Shown in pieces: positions 51,629 through 62,206 of a stretch of DNA of 64,000 nucleotides (position 1 is the first letter of the stretch; each line of letters opens with the position of its first letter). The translations under genes were made by a program, and so were the position numbers. Source of the stretch: Kiritimatiellota bacterium (GTDB lineage Bacteria > Verrucomicrobiota > Kiritimatiellia > JAAZAB01); assembly GCA_026398415.1 (NCBI GenBank), contig JAPLSY010000086.1, forward strand, positions 62,001 to 126,000, in the 5' to 3' direction. Below the pieces are notes generated by a model. That model was not told the DNA's origin. It did no database searches and saw only the letters and a program-made list of their open reading frames with translations.

Positions 51629-54600
51629 CTATAGCCCGACATCCATACGCACTTTCGGGAACTTGGTGAACCAGAACTGGAGCCAGAACGTATATTCATC
51701 GTCTTGGAATTCGCAGCCGACTTTATAAGCAATGCAGTCCATGGTTCGCTGGACGGTCAGGCCCCAGGCCTGCATGGTGGAGTTTTCAAATTCGTAGCGG
51801 GCATAAACGGTATATTCCCAGTTGATAAAAGGCGAAAGCGTGAGTTCGTTGTTGAGCAGGCTGCTGCTGCCGTTATTGTAGCGGTGTTCGACGACATATT
51901 TCCAGAGTGTTCCGTCGTATACCGACAGGCGCGTGTTGATGGTCTGCACCTGGTTGCTGTACTGGTCGTAAGATCCGTCAATTTTTAGTTCCATCCAATC
52001 GAAGGGGGTTGAGCGCACGTCAAAGCAGATGTTGCTGAACAGATTTTGGCTTGGCTGGGGGTCCAGGTGGTAGACCACCCATATGTCGGCGTTGACCAGA
52101 TCGTACACCGCGTGGCTTTTCATTTGTTGTTTATTGTAACGCTGGGTCTGGATTTTGTTGCGCATGCCAAACTGAATTTGATTGGCCTTGCCGAGCGTGT
52201 CGATATCGTCGAACTGGTAGAGGTTGTCCGGGGTCACATTGGGCTCGGGGACCAAAGTATAATTGGCATATGGCTCCGCAATGTGCCGCACGTTGTTAAT
52301 GATATCGCCGGGATAGGTTTCCCAGATCTTAAAGGCCTTGAAGGATGTTTCCAGGCCCAGCGTGGGCAATGAACGGAAGCGGGCTTCCTCGTCCCGGGCC
52401 AGGATGTTGGTCGTTGAAGTCACCACCGGCTGGTTGTTGGTGCCGAGCGTCGTGACGGTGGTCACGTTCGTGTAGTCTTCCTTGGTCTTGGAATAATAAG
52501 TGCCTTGCCATCCGGCGCGCGGGATAATGTTCAGGAAGCCAGCCAGCTTGACCGGGTAGTAGATCATGTGCGCTGTGTTGAAGCGGCCAGCCGCGTAATT
52601 TTGCATGTTGTTGGTAAGCAGATTGGCTTCCCAGTTCTTCTGGAGATAGGATGCTTCCGTATCGCCCTGGTAATAGAGCGGTGTTTCCAAGATTTTCTGG
52701 CGCGAAAAATCCAGTTTCAATTCAGGTAAGCGATCCACGGTGGTGTAAAAGTCGTTCAGGCGTTTTTCGACCATCAGGCTGGCGGTATAATGTTCGGCAC
52801 GGTGCCCCAGCACGATGTAGTTGTCCGGTTCCGGACTGGTCTTGTATTCCTCGCGGAAGAATTGTTCGATGATTTTTGGGTCGCTCAGGTAATTGATCTG
52901 CGACATTAAATAGTTCTGTTCGTCGAACGACTGGTTGTGGTAAAGCCGCAGACGGTAACGATCGTTGTCGATTTTGTAGGGTTGGGTCTCGCCCTCATCG
53001 GGCCAGGCGTCGTGGGTGTAATACGTGATCAAGTCGCCGGCCCAGGGTTCCTCTTCGGGCTGTTCTTTGGGCTGTTCGTTCTGGAGCATCTGGCCATAGT
53101 GCCAGAAGTTATTGTCCGTTTGGGACATATTGCGTTCCGTGGAAAGGCCCTTGGCGTTGCCGCTGGCGGACCACATGAAATCCTGGCCCAGCCCCACGCC
53201 GCGCCGCATGCGCAGATCTATGTGCGAGGCCGCTTCCACCTTGGGACTGATGCGGTAATTGAACTCGGTCAGCAGGAACGCGTACATCCGGCTGCTGTAC
53301 CCGGGGACGATGCTCATAAAGTTTTTGTCGCCGATGTTCTGGTTCCAGTACGGGCTGTACATGACGGGTATGCCCTTGATGTAGAGCACGACGTGCTGGG
53401 CGCGGACATGGTGGCCGGGTATGATCCATACTTTTTTGGCGAGAAAATAGGCGTCCGGGTGGTCCCCCTCGCAGGTGCTCAACTTGGCATTTTCGAGCAA
53501 ATATTCATTGGCGCCGACCCGGTAGGATGAATCGGCCTTGGCATAAAATGGATCCAGGAAAGCGCTGAAACCGCCGAAATCGCCCTTTTGGCTTTTGAAA
53601 TTGTAGCGCAGTTTGTTGCCGACCCAGATGTCGCTGTCGCGCTCGAAGGTCACATTGCCTTCCGCCAGTACATCGTAGCTCTGCATGTTGACGACGGCAT
53701 GATCGCCCCGCAGGGATTCGTTTTCCCGGCGCACGAGCACATGGCCGGTTCCAATCATCAGGTTTTTTTCGTGCTCATACTCCATGCTGTCGGCCTGTAC
53801 CTCGATCGGGGAGGGGGCGTGTCGGCGAATGGCCTTGGGATAGGCGTCTTCCAGGAGAAGTCGGTTCATCAGGGCCTGGTTATCCCCCTTCGGTTTCTGT
53901 TCAATCAACAGCTTGGTTTTCTTGGTCAGGGATACTTCGGCGAACCGTTCCTTGTCATACAAAGCGTCGCTAATGATCACCTGGTTCAGGGAAGCAATCA
54001 GAGCGTTAAGGAGTGCCGGCGGTGGCGGCGCCGCGCCTGTATAGTCCATCAGCTGTTTGCGGATTGTCGGCCTCAGGCAGTCACGCAGGTAACGTGACAC
54101 CGGATCCTTGCCGATCTGCAGGCTGAGCGCAAATACGCGGGGTTCCAGCAGATCCTTGTTTGTCATAAAACAGGGCAGGGTCAATCCCGGGGCGATTTCA
54201 TTGGAATACGCGTCTTCCAACAGGCGCCGGTTGAGCTGGGGCAGATCCACGGTCATGGTTGTCCCGGGTTCTTTACCCAGTAGTTCCTGGGTCCGTGCCG
54301 AGAGCGCGACATCGTCAAAAAGCTTTTCATCGAACAGTAGATCTTCACACAAGATCCGGTTGAGATCGGCCACGACAGCCTGGATCAGTTCCTGGGAAGG
54401 CGTGGTGTTTGCCTGGTAATTAGCCAGCAGGTGGCGCGTGGCGGGCGCGCAAGTGTTTTGGAAGTATTCCGAAACGGGGTCTTCCGCGATGCGGAGCTTG
54501 AGCATCAAACCCGACGCGTCCGTCAGCTGGTCGCTCTTTAAGAGCCACTGCGTTACCTCCGGCGCATCGGGTTCCGCAGCCAGGCCGAACTCGGTCAAGC

Positions 54601-54664
54601 CACACCAGCCCAGGACCAGTGCACAGAGCCAGATTCCCAAATGGACATTCGATCTGCATACCAT
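51629..54664 (-). CDS. lptD: LptD-like LPS assembly protein with a duplicated N-terminal region
   Basis: A 1011-residue outer-membrane protein. After a signal peptide (about 1-30) come two copies of a helical segment (residues 48-156 and 168-280; shared DPVSxY, xLNxxI, LYDxERF and LLLEDAY words), then an OstA/LptA-like jelly-roll (PIEVQADSMEYEHEKNLMIG, ENESLRGDHAVVNMQS, DVLAEGNVTF; about 287-370), then a large C-terminal beta-barrel ending KVRMDVGL. LptD inserts lipopolysaccharide into the outer leaflet. The duplicated helical region is not part of LptD as I know it. AGGAAA precedes ATG 54664. It follows the RNase G gene, separated by 142 bp. Confidence 0.82.
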   Translation of the reverse strand: MVCRSNVHLGIWLCALVLGWCGLTEFGLAAEPDAPEVTQWLLKSDQLTDASGLMLKLRIAEDPVSEYFQNTCAPATRHLLANYQANTTPSQELIQAVVADLNRILCEDLLFDEKLFDDVALSARTQELLGKEPGTTMTVDLPQLNRRLLEDAYSNEIAPGLTLPCFMTNKDLLEPRVFALSLQIGKDPVSRYLRDCLRPTIRKQLMDYTGAAPPPPALLNALIASLNQVIISDALYDKERFAEVSLTKKTKLLIEQKPKGDNQALMNRLLLEDAYPKAIRRHAPSPIEVQADSMEYEHEKNLMIGTGHVLVRRENESLRGDHAVVNMQSYDVLAEGNVTFERDSDIWVGNKLRYNFKSQKGDFGGFSAFLDPFYAKADSSYRVGANEYLLENAKLSTCEGDHPDAYFLAKKVWIIPGHHVRAQHVVLYIKGIPVMYSPYWNQNIGDKNFMSIVPGYSSRMYAFLLTEFNYRISPKVEAASHIDLRMRRGVGLGQDFMWSASGNAKGLSTERNMSQTDNNFWHYGQMLQNEQPKEQPEEEPWAGDLITYYTHDAWPDEGETQPYKIDNDRYRLRLYHNQSFDEQNYLMSQINYLSDPKIIEQFFREEYKTSPEPDNYIVLGHRAEHYTASLMVEKRLNDFYTTVDRLPELKLDFSRQKILETPLYYQGDTEASYLQKNWEANLLTNNMQNYAAGRFNTAHMIYYPVKLAGFLNIIPRAGWQGTYYSKTKEDYTNVTTVTTLGTNNQPVVTSTTNILARDEEARFRSLPTLGLETSFKAFKIWETYPGDIINNVRHIAEPYANYTLVPEPNVTPDNLYQFDDIDTLGKANQIQFGMRNKIQTQRYNKQQMKSHAVYDLVNADIWVVYHLDPQPSQNLFSNICFDVRSTPFDWMELKIDGSYDQYSNQVQTINTRLSVYDGTLWKYVVEHRYNNGSSSLLNNELTLSPFINWEYTVYARYEFENSTMQAWGLTVQRTMDCIAYKVGCEFQDDEYTFWLQFWFTKFPKVRMDVGL

Positions 54665-54806
54665 AATTCAATTTCCTGAAAGGCTTAAAGCTTTTACCAT
54701 GTTCCACACCAAAAAACCAAGCCAAAATCAGGAATGGCCTGCAATCAAGCAAATCGGGATATAGCGGTGTCCCGGCGGCGTTCTCACTTAACCGCGGCCT
54801 TACGAA

Positions 54807-56396
54807 TTATTTTTCGTGGGTCACATTTGCATACAACTCCTCGTTCGTCGCGGCGTTGACGATGGAGATTTCCTCCATGTGCTGGGCGGGGTTCGCCCGG
54901 AAGCTGAGGCGCCCGTCAAATTTCTGTTGCATGTCCATCAGCAAGGCCTCGTCCTCCTCGCGCAGGCGCTTGAGAATGGTTGGATTGACCGTGATGCGCA
55001 GTTCCGGTACCTCCTTCTTTTCGATCTGATGCTTGCGCAGGATGGCCAGAATCCGGCGCTGGATTTCCACGCTCATATTGAGCGGCGACTTGACGCTCCC
55101 GCGCCCGTGGCAATAGGGACAGTCCACGTACAGGGTGGATTCGATGCTTTCAGCCACGCGCTGGCGTGTCATCTCCAGGAGGCCCATTGACGAAATCGGC
55201 AAGACATTCGTGCGCGCTTTGTCGCGTTGGAGTGCCTCTTTGAGCGCGAAGTAGACTTGGTTGCGATGCTTTTTATGACGCATGTCAATCAGGTCCAGCA
55301 CGATCAGTCCTCCGATATTCCGGAGACGCAGGTGGCGGGCAATTTCCTGCACCGCTTCCAGGTTGACCTGCAGAATCGTGTCGTCCTGGTTGGACGCCCC
55401 CTTGTGTTGCCCCGTGTTGACGTCAATGGCGATCAGGGCTTCGGTTTCATCAAAGATGATGCACCCGCCGGATTTCAGCGTGACCTTACGGCGAAAGGCT
55501 TCATCAATCTGGCGGGCGACGTCGAAATGCTCGAAGATCGGGCGGGCCCCTTCGTAGAGCTTGACGCGGGCGCGCACATGCCGCGAAATGCGGTCCAGGA
55601 TATCCTTGATGCGGTTGTATTCCTCCTTGGAATCAATGAAGATACTGTCGAGGTCCTCGGTGACGGAATCGCGCACAATTCGCTCCACGAGATCGGGTTC
55701 CTGGTACAGACAGCAGGGGGCGCGTTTCTCGCCGGAGGCCTTCTGGATATCCTGCCAGGTGGCCAGCAGCGAGCGCATATCGCGTACAAAGCTCGTGCTG
55801 GCGGCGCCGGCGCCGGCCGTGCGGATAATGAGTCCGCACCCATCGGGCACCGGCAGGCGGCTGAGCACTTTTTTCAGGCGTTTGCGCTCCTTGTCATCCT
55901 CGATTTTGCGCGAAATACCGCGCAATTTACTGCCCGGCATGAGCACAAAGTAACGGCTGGGAATACTCAGGCTGGCCGTCACGCGCGGACCCTTGGTGCC
56001 GATGGGACCCTTGGAAACCTGGACGCAGATTTCCGAGCCCACCGGGAAATGCTTGGAAATATCCTCCCGGGTGAACTGGCGCCGCCGGGGCATGGACCGG
56101 GCGGCCACACCCTCCATGGCTTCCAGGCGCGAGACGTCCTCGGGGAACATGTCCCAGTAATGGATGAAGGCGTTTTTGCGCATGCCGATATCCACAAACG
56201 CGGCCTGCAGACCGTCCTCCAGGTTCTGTACAAGCCCCTTGAAGACACTGCCGACAATCCGTTCCTCGGAGGGATGTTCAATCTTGAAATCCTCCAGCTT
56301 GCCCCCTTCGAGCACGGCCACGCGCGTTTGGAGGCTTTCTGCGCTGATAATGATTTGCTTCTGGTCACTGCTTTTTTTCCGCCGGAATGCGAACAT
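54807..56396 (-). CDS. rng: Ribonuclease E/G
   Basis: A 529-residue endoribonuclease of the RNase E/G family. An S1 RNA-binding part (GSVFKGLVQNLEDGLQAAFVD, then KNAFIHYWDMFPE) is followed by the catalytic core with LIAIDVNTGQHKG and GLIVLDLIDMRHKKHR (the two metal-binding aspartates) and the zinc-link CPYCHGRGSVKS. The length, lacking the long scaffold tail, fits RNase G. AAAGGA 9 bases upstream supports ATG 56396. It lies just downstream of rodA, as in many bacteria where rng ends the mre operon. Confidence 0.92.
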   Translation of the reverse strand: MFAFRRKKSSDQKQIIISAESLQTRVAVLEGGKLEDFKIEHPSEERIVGSVFKGLVQNLEDGLQAAFVDIGMRKNAFIHYWDMFPEDVSRLEAMEGVAARSMPRRRQFTREDISKHFPVGSEICVQVSKGPIGTKGPRVTASLSIPSRYFVLMPGSKLRGISRKIEDDKERKRLKKVLSRLPVPDGCGLIIRTAGAGAASTSFVRDMRSLLATWQDIQKASGEKRAPCCLYQEPDLVERIVRDSVTEDLDSIFIDSKEEYNRIKDILDRISRHVRARVKLYEGARPIFEHFDVARQIDEAFRRKVTLKSGGCIIFDETEALIAIDVNTGQHKGASNQDDTILQVNLEAVQEIARHLRLRNIGGLIVLDLIDMRHKKHRNQVYFALKEALQRDKARTNVLPISSMGLLEMTRQRVAESIESTLYVDCPYCHGRGSVKSPLNMSVEIQRRILAILRKHQIEKKEVPELRITVNPTILKRLREEDEALLMDMQQKFDGRLSFRANPAQHMEEISIVNAATNEELYANVTHEK

Positions 56397-56424
56397 AAAA
56401 TTAAATCCTTTCATAGTCTTGACA

Positions 56425-57612
56425 TTATCTCCATTCTCCCCGGACATACACGCTTTGCACAATGCCCAGGGCCGTCATTGTGCCGACCATAAACGTTCCG
56501 CCATAACTGATCAGTGGGAGGGGAATCCCCGTGACCGGCAGGAGGCCGATTGTCATCGCGATATTGACGAAGACATGACAGAACAGCATGGTTACAATCC
56601 CCACACATAACAGGCGGCCCATTTTGTCGGCCGCGGATTCCGCCGCCCGCAAACCTGCGACCAGCAGGACGCCAAACAGTGCGAGCGTGACGACCCCGCC
56701 CATAAATCCTTTTTCCTCGGCAATGACCGAAAAAATAAAGTCGTTGGGCGCCACGGTGCGTGGCAGAAATCCCAGGAGATTCTGCGTTCCCTGAAGATAG
56801 CCTTTGCCCGTGAGCCGGCCCGATCCCACCGCGATCTGGGACTGGGCCTTGTTCCATCCGGCGCCTAACGGGTCGCGATCGCGGTCCAGGAAAACCGCAA
56901 TCCGGTCCCGCTGGTAGGGCGAGATCCCGATCCGGTGTATCAGCCGTTCGTGCCGGTGCTCATCCATGCCCAGCTTGGGCGGGATAATGATCAGCGCCAG
57001 TACGCCGCCGGCCAGCACGATTCCCAGCGCCGCCCACGCGGCCAGCCGCGGGCCGGGTACGCCGGCCGCCCACATGATGCCGGCCAGCATGGGCAGAAAA
57101 ACAAGCGCCGTGCCCAGGTCCGGCTGTTTGATGATCAGCAGCATGGGGGTCAGCACCAGTGCCAGGCTGAAGAGCACTAATCGCCCACGGCGCAGATTCC
57201 TTCCCGGCCAGCCGAATAATCTGGCCAGCAGAATGATGACCGCCAGTTTCATAAGCTCGGCCGGCTGCAGAATGCGTACCCCGGCCAGTTGGAGCCAGCG
57301 CCGCGCGCCGTAAATCTTGAGCCCAATATGCGGCACGAACACCAGCACCAGCAGGATCAGGCCGGCGGCATAAATCCACCAGGCCATGCGTGTCCAGCGA
57401 TGATAGTCAATGATCGCAAACCCCAGGAAAAACAGTATGCCCAGGGCGGCCCAATAGATCTGTTTAAGGAACAACGGCTGGGCCGGGGAATCCGGGTTGC
57501 CGTAGCCCGCGCTGAAAATGAAGGCAATTCCGATGCCAAGGAGCGCCAGCATGGCGGCCACCAAGCTCCAATCCAGCCGACGCAACGGACGCAATGTGTT
57601 GATAAAACTCAT
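56425..57612 (-). CDS. rodA: Rod shape-determining SEDS glycosyltransferase
   Basis: A 395-residue membrane protein with about ten helices of the FtsW/RodA/SpoVE family; KIYGARRWLQLAGVRILQPAELMKLAVI is the family core with the catalytic aspartate region later (DLGTALVFLPML). It polymerises lipid II for cell elongation with PBP2. Start ATG 57612 overlaps the stop of mrdA by 4 bases (ATGA). Transcribed with mreB-mreC-mreD-mrdA. Confidence 0.95.
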   Translation of the reverse strand: MSFINTLRPLRRLDWSLVAAMLALLGIGIAFIFSAGYGNPDSPAQPLFLKQIYWAALGILFFLGFAIIDYHRWTRMAWWIYAAGLILLVLVFVPHIGLKIYGARRWLQLAGVRILQPAELMKLAVIILLARLFGWPGRNLRRGRLVLFSLALVLTPMLLIIKQPDLGTALVFLPMLAGIMWAAGVPGPRLAAWAALGIVLAGGVLALIIIPPKLGMDEHRHERLIHRIGISPYQRDRIAVFLDRDRDPLGAGWNKAQSQIAVGSGRLTGKGYLQGTQNLLGFLPRTVAPNDFIFSVIAEEKGFMGGVVTLALFGVLLVAGLRAAESAADKMGRLLCVGIVTMLFCHVFVNIAMTIGLLPVTGIPLPLISYGGTFMVGTMTALGIVQSVYVRGEWR

Positions 57613-59438
57613 CCGTTTCCTTCCCCGGCAAAAATTTCTTTCATTAACTGGTGCATGCGTGGGCCCACCGAAATCCCGCCCGAAACGGCGTCATCCATCA
57701 CGATGGCCACGGCATAGCGCGGATGCTCGAACGGGGCGAACAGAATCATCCACCCGTGCTTCTGGCTGGCGCCTTTGCGTCCATATTCGGCCGTACCGGT
57801 TTTGCCTGCCATGGCGACGCCCTCCAGTCGGGCTAGGCGGCCGGTGCCTTCCGCATCTTGAACGACATCGCGCATGCCGTTTTTAACCAGGGCCAAATGG
57901 TCTGCCGGCCATTGCATGCGGCGGACGACAACCGGTGGGATTTCCTGAAATTCATTTTCGTTTGGCTCGCGTTCGGCCATTACCAGGCGCGGCTGATAAA
58001 GGCATCCGTCATTAGCGATGGTTGCCGTCAGCATGGCCATTTGTAATGGCGTCACCTGCAACGCGCCCTGGCCGACCGCGATGTTGCAGGTATCGCCATC
58101 GCGCCACGCTTCGCCGAAGGTCTGGCGCTTCCAGGCCTTACCCGGCAAAAGGCCGGCGCTTTCGTCGTCGAGGCTGATGCCGGTTTTTTGGCCAAAGCCG
58201 GCTGCCAGCGCCATGTTATAAATGCCGTCGAACCCGCACTTCAGGCCTAATTGATAAAAATATACGTTGCAGGAAACCCGGATGGCCCGGCGGAAATTAA
58301 CGCGGCCATGCGCCTCGCCCATATAACAGGCGAATCGCTGCTTGCCTAACTCAAAATAGCCGGGGCACTCCAGTGTCAACTCGGGACCCACGCCCTGCTC
58401 CAGGGCGGCGAGCGCCACCAGTGGTTTGAATACACTGCCCGGCGCATAGAGGCCGTTCAGGGCGCGGTTGAAGAGCGGCTTGCGGGGATCATTCAATAAA
58501 AGGCGCCAGTTAGCCTGTGTGATTTTGGGACAGAACAGATTGGGGTCGAAGGCCGGGGCGCTGACCATGGCCAGTACGTCGCCGTTGCGCGGGTCCACGA
58601 CTACTACGGCACCGGCGGTATCGCCCAAGGCCTGTTCTGCCGCCCGCTGGATGCGCAGGTCAATGGTCAGTTTCAAGTCGCCGCCGGGTACCGGCTCGCG
58701 CAGGTTCGTTTCGTCATGCTTAAATCCGATAACGTCCACCTGGACCAGCCGGCCGCCGGCTCTACCGGTCAACAGTTCGTCAAATCTTTTTTCCAAGCCG
58801 ATTTTGCCGGTCAGGTCGGGCAGATAGTAATGGTACAGTTCATCCTCTTCGCTCTGAATTTCCGCCGTGCCCACGTATCCCAGCAGGTGGGCGAGAGTAG
58901 GACCTTGGGGATAAACCCTGTCTGCGTCCACCACGATGTCCACGCCCGGCAGGTGCGCGCCGGCTTCCGCCAGGCGGGCCAGGGTTTGTTCATCCACGCG
59001 CTGCCAGGCCACCAGCGGCAGTGCTTTGCGGCTGTAAAGATGGTCGGCAATCCGGGGCTGATCAATCTGCGGGGGCTGTCCGATAATGGCGGCGATTTGG
59101 TTAATGGCTTTACAGGTGTCCATGGCTGTGTTCCGCCGTTTGTTTGTCACGCTGGGCGTGGCATTGCGGGCAGGCCGGAGTTCCTCCAGATAGAGAGCAA
59201 TTCCATAATTGGGCGCATTGTCGGCCAGGCATACACCCTGGCGGTCAAATATTTTTCCACGGACGCCCGGGATGCGCACGCGGCGCACGGACTGTTGTTC
59301 CAGGTTGGTCGCATAATGCTCGCCATGCCCCACCTGGATGTGCCATAGCGCGATCACCAGGATACCCAGTGCCGATAGGATGAAGATCTTCAACCGGCGC
59401 AGGCGCGTATGTTCACTTATTGTCAGGTGCAGACTCAT
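57609..59438 (-). CDS. mrdA: Penicillin-binding protein 2
   Basis: A 609-residue class B PBP: one N-terminal membrane anchor (FILSALGILVIALWHIQVG), a dimerisation domain (RGKIFDRQGVCLADN) and the transpeptidase with SVFK near residue 335, SCN near 391 and KTGTAEYG near 545, all three active-site motifs. It cross-links peptidoglycan during elongation. ATG 59438 overlaps the mreD stop (ATGA), which sets the start against a longer frame. It pairs with RodA, encoded directly after it. Confidence 0.95.
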   Translation of the reverse strand: MSLHLTISEHTRLRRLKIFILSALGILVIALWHIQVGHGEHYATNLEQQSVRRVRIPGVRGKIFDRQGVCLADNAPNYGIALYLEELRPARNATPSVTNKRRNTAMDTCKAINQIAAIIGQPPQIDQPRIADHLYSRKALPLVAWQRVDEQTLARLAEAGAHLPGVDIVVDADRVYPQGPTLAHLLGYVGTAEIQSEEDELYHYYLPDLTGKIGLEKRFDELLTGRAGGRLVQVDVIGFKHDETNLREPVPGGDLKLTIDLRIQRAAEQALGDTAGAVVVVDPRNGDVLAMVSAPAFDPNLFCPKITQANWRLLLNDPRKPLFNRALNGLYAPGSVFKPLVALAALEQGVGPELTLECPGYFELGKQRFACYMGEAHGRVNFRRAIRVSCNVYFYQLGLKCGFDGIYNMALAAGFGQKTGISLDDESAGLLPGKAWKRQTFGEAWRDGDTCNIAVGQGALQVTPLQMAMLTATIANDGCLYQPRLVMAEREPNENEFQEIPPVVVRRMQWPADHLALVKNGMRDVVQDAEGTGRLARLEGVAMAGKTGTAEYGRKGASQKHGWMILFAPFEHPRYAVAIVMDDAVSGGISVGPRMHQLMKEIFAGEGNG

Positions 59439-59950
59439 GTGGGCGACTCCACTACAATATTGCCCGTCAACCGGTCGAGTCGTTCCAAAACGGCGAATAC
59501 GATCGGCGCCAAAATCATGCCGAGCAAGGCGGTGCCAATGGCCTTGAGCGCGATCCAGAACCACGACACTTCCCGCAGGCTCTCTTCGCTGATCAGTAAT
59601 AGGCCATAGAGACCGAACGTAAGTCCCAGGCCGGCCAGGAGGCCGAACGCCATGTGGGTCACGCCCCGAGCGCTAAAGACCACGTCGCGGTAAAGCCATG
59701 CGACGATCCCCAGTACGCAAAAGACACTGGTGGAATAGCCCATCGGCAGGGCTTCGAGGCTGTCGCACAGTACTCCGCCGGCGATGGCCGCCGTCAACAG
59801 CAGTGCGAGCGAGCGGTGGAGCGCGTAATAGAGCACGACACTTAGCACAAGCGGTGCCTTGGCCTGACCCAGCAAAGTCAGGCCCGGCAAAACCTGTTGT
59901 GCCACGACGCCGATCAGCAGGGCCACGGCCATAATGACAAGGTTCATCAT
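59435..59950 (-). CDS. mreD: Rod shape-determining protein MreD
   Basis: A 171-residue integral membrane protein with about five helices (MNLVIMAVALLIGVVAQ, LVLSVVLYYALHRSLALLLTA, VFCVLGIVAWLY and so on), the size and pattern of MreD, which links MreC with the elongation machinery. Overlap with mrdA by ATGA and position between mreC and mrdA confirm it. The start at 59950 (MMN) has GGAAA upstream; a TTG four codons earlier is possible. Confidence 0.88.
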   Translation of the reverse strand: MMNLVIMAVALLIGVVAQQVLPGLTLLGQAKAPLVLSVVLYYALHRSLALLLTAAIAGGVLCDSLEALPMGYSTSVFCVLGIVAWLYRDVVFSARGVTHMAFGLLAGLGLTFGLYGLLLISEESLREVSWFWIALKAIGTALLGMILAPIVFAVLERLDRLTGNIVVESPT

Positions 59951-59975
59951 ATAAATTTCCAAAACAACACATGTT

Positions 59976-60049
59976 CTGGATTCCCGTTTTCACGGGAATG
60001 ACAGAGTGGGCGCGTGTGGTTGTCATTCCCGACTTGATCGGGAATCCAG
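59976..60049. repeat. GGATTCCCG/CGGGAATGAC dispersed repeat inside the mre operon
   Basis: Two small hairpins (ATTCCCGTTTTCACGGGAAT, and ATTCCCG/CGGGAAT at 60025-60046) lie within a larger inverted repeat CTGGATTCCCG (59976-59986)/CGGGAATCCAG (60039-60049). This word family (CTGGATTCCCGxxxxxCGGGAATGAC) is common in intergenic DNA of many bacteria. It occupies most of the 126 bp between mreC and mreD and could lower expression of the downstream genes. Confidence 0.8.
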
Positions 60050-60076
60050 GATTTTTTTTATGCCGTCTTTGACGGC

Positions 60077-60997
60077 CTAATTTGATTCAGTCTCCGCTTT
60101 CGCATCGTACGGGTTTTCATCGCAACTCATCACGAACATCAGATCCAATGACCGGAAATTGGAGGTCGGCACGATATCGGCCGACTGGTATAATCCCGAT
60201 GGATCCAAGTGCACTTGCTCCACGTGCCCAATCACCAGTCCGGATGGGTATACGCCCCCCAGACCGGATGTAACCACTTCATCGCCCGGCATGATCTGCG
60301 TCGCCTTGCTGATGAAATCCATCCGGCAGGAAGCTTGCCCGCGCCAGGATACACCCTGACCCCGGACAATACCGAACTCATCCAAACGGGTGAGCCGGGC
60401 CGATATCCTGCAGGCCGGGTCCACTATGAACAGGACATCGCTCGTGGTCCTGGAAATCCGGATGATACGACCAGCCAGGCCTTCGGGTGTGATGACGGCC
60501 GTGTCCAGGGCGATGCCGTCGGCCAAGCCCTTATTCAGGCGGGCCGTTTGCCACCAGGCGTTCACGTCCCGGGCAATGATTTCGGCGGCAATCAGGCGCC
60601 GGCCGACATGCGCCGAAAGTCCCAGCATCTGGCGCAAGGCGTGGTTTTCCCGTTCCATGACCTGTGCCTGCCGTAGTTCCAGGCGCAATTGGGCGATTTC
60701 GGCCAGGAGTTGGGCGTGGTTTGCAGTCTGTGGTTTGTTCTGAAACAAACTGTGGCCTGAAGCCAATAAGTGTGCCATGGGACGGGATAGGGGCAGTATC
60801 GCATCCCGCAGGAAGGTGTTCATACGGGCGGTCGTGGAACCGGGCAGATTGAATAAAACGGCAATCAGAATGCCGGCCAATATCAGAATATAAAAATTTC
60901 GCCTCACGCCAAAACTCTCCAGACGGTTTCGGCGACGAAAGGAAACGAGGCGCCTTACAGGCGTATTGGGATGAAAGGCGCTACGCGAAGCGGACAC
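60077..60997 (-). CDS. mreC: Rod shape-determining protein MreC
   Basis: A 306-residue protein: basic N-terminus, one membrane helix (FYILILAGILIAVLFNLP, about 35-52), a coiled coil (LLAEIAQLRLELRQAQVMER, about 96-125) and a periplasmic beta domain with MLGLSAHVGRRLIAAEIIARD, DTAVITPEGLAGRI and GDEVVTSGLGGVYPSGLVIG. It organises MreB, PBP2 and RodA. GTG 60997 is the likely start; a shorter start is possible. It follows mreB by 33 bases. Confidence 0.92.
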   Translation of the reverse strand: MSASRSAFHPNTPVRRLVSFRRRNRLESFGVRRNFYILILAGILIAVLFNLPGSTTARMNTFLRDAILPLSRPMAHLLASGHSLFQNKPQTANHAQLLAEIAQLRLELRQAQVMERENHALRQMLGLSAHVGRRLIAAEIIARDVNAWWQTARLNKGLADGIALDTAVITPEGLAGRIIRISRTTSDVLFIVDPACRISARLTRLDEFGIVRGQGVSWRGQASCRMDFISKATQIMPGDEVVTSGLGGVYPSGLVIGHVEQVHLDPSGLYQSADIVPTSNFRSLDLMFVMSCDENPYDAKAETESN

Positions 60998-61030
60998 TCG
61001 CCGTTATGCTTGCCACGCGGCGCGCGTGGC

Positions 61031-62116
<1,086 letters not shown>

Positions 62117-62206
62117 TCAACCAGTAAATATAAAAATTATCCATTTTTCGTCTTGCTGCTCAACGTTCAACGCTTTAGGCTTTATAAATAAGGGAGGCTT
62201 GGGCAA

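Noticed and set aside
55227..56492. 421-residue plus-strand frame opposite RNase G
   Set aside because: RNase G is clear on the minus strand with catalytic and zinc motifs; the plus frame looks like an antisense artefact.
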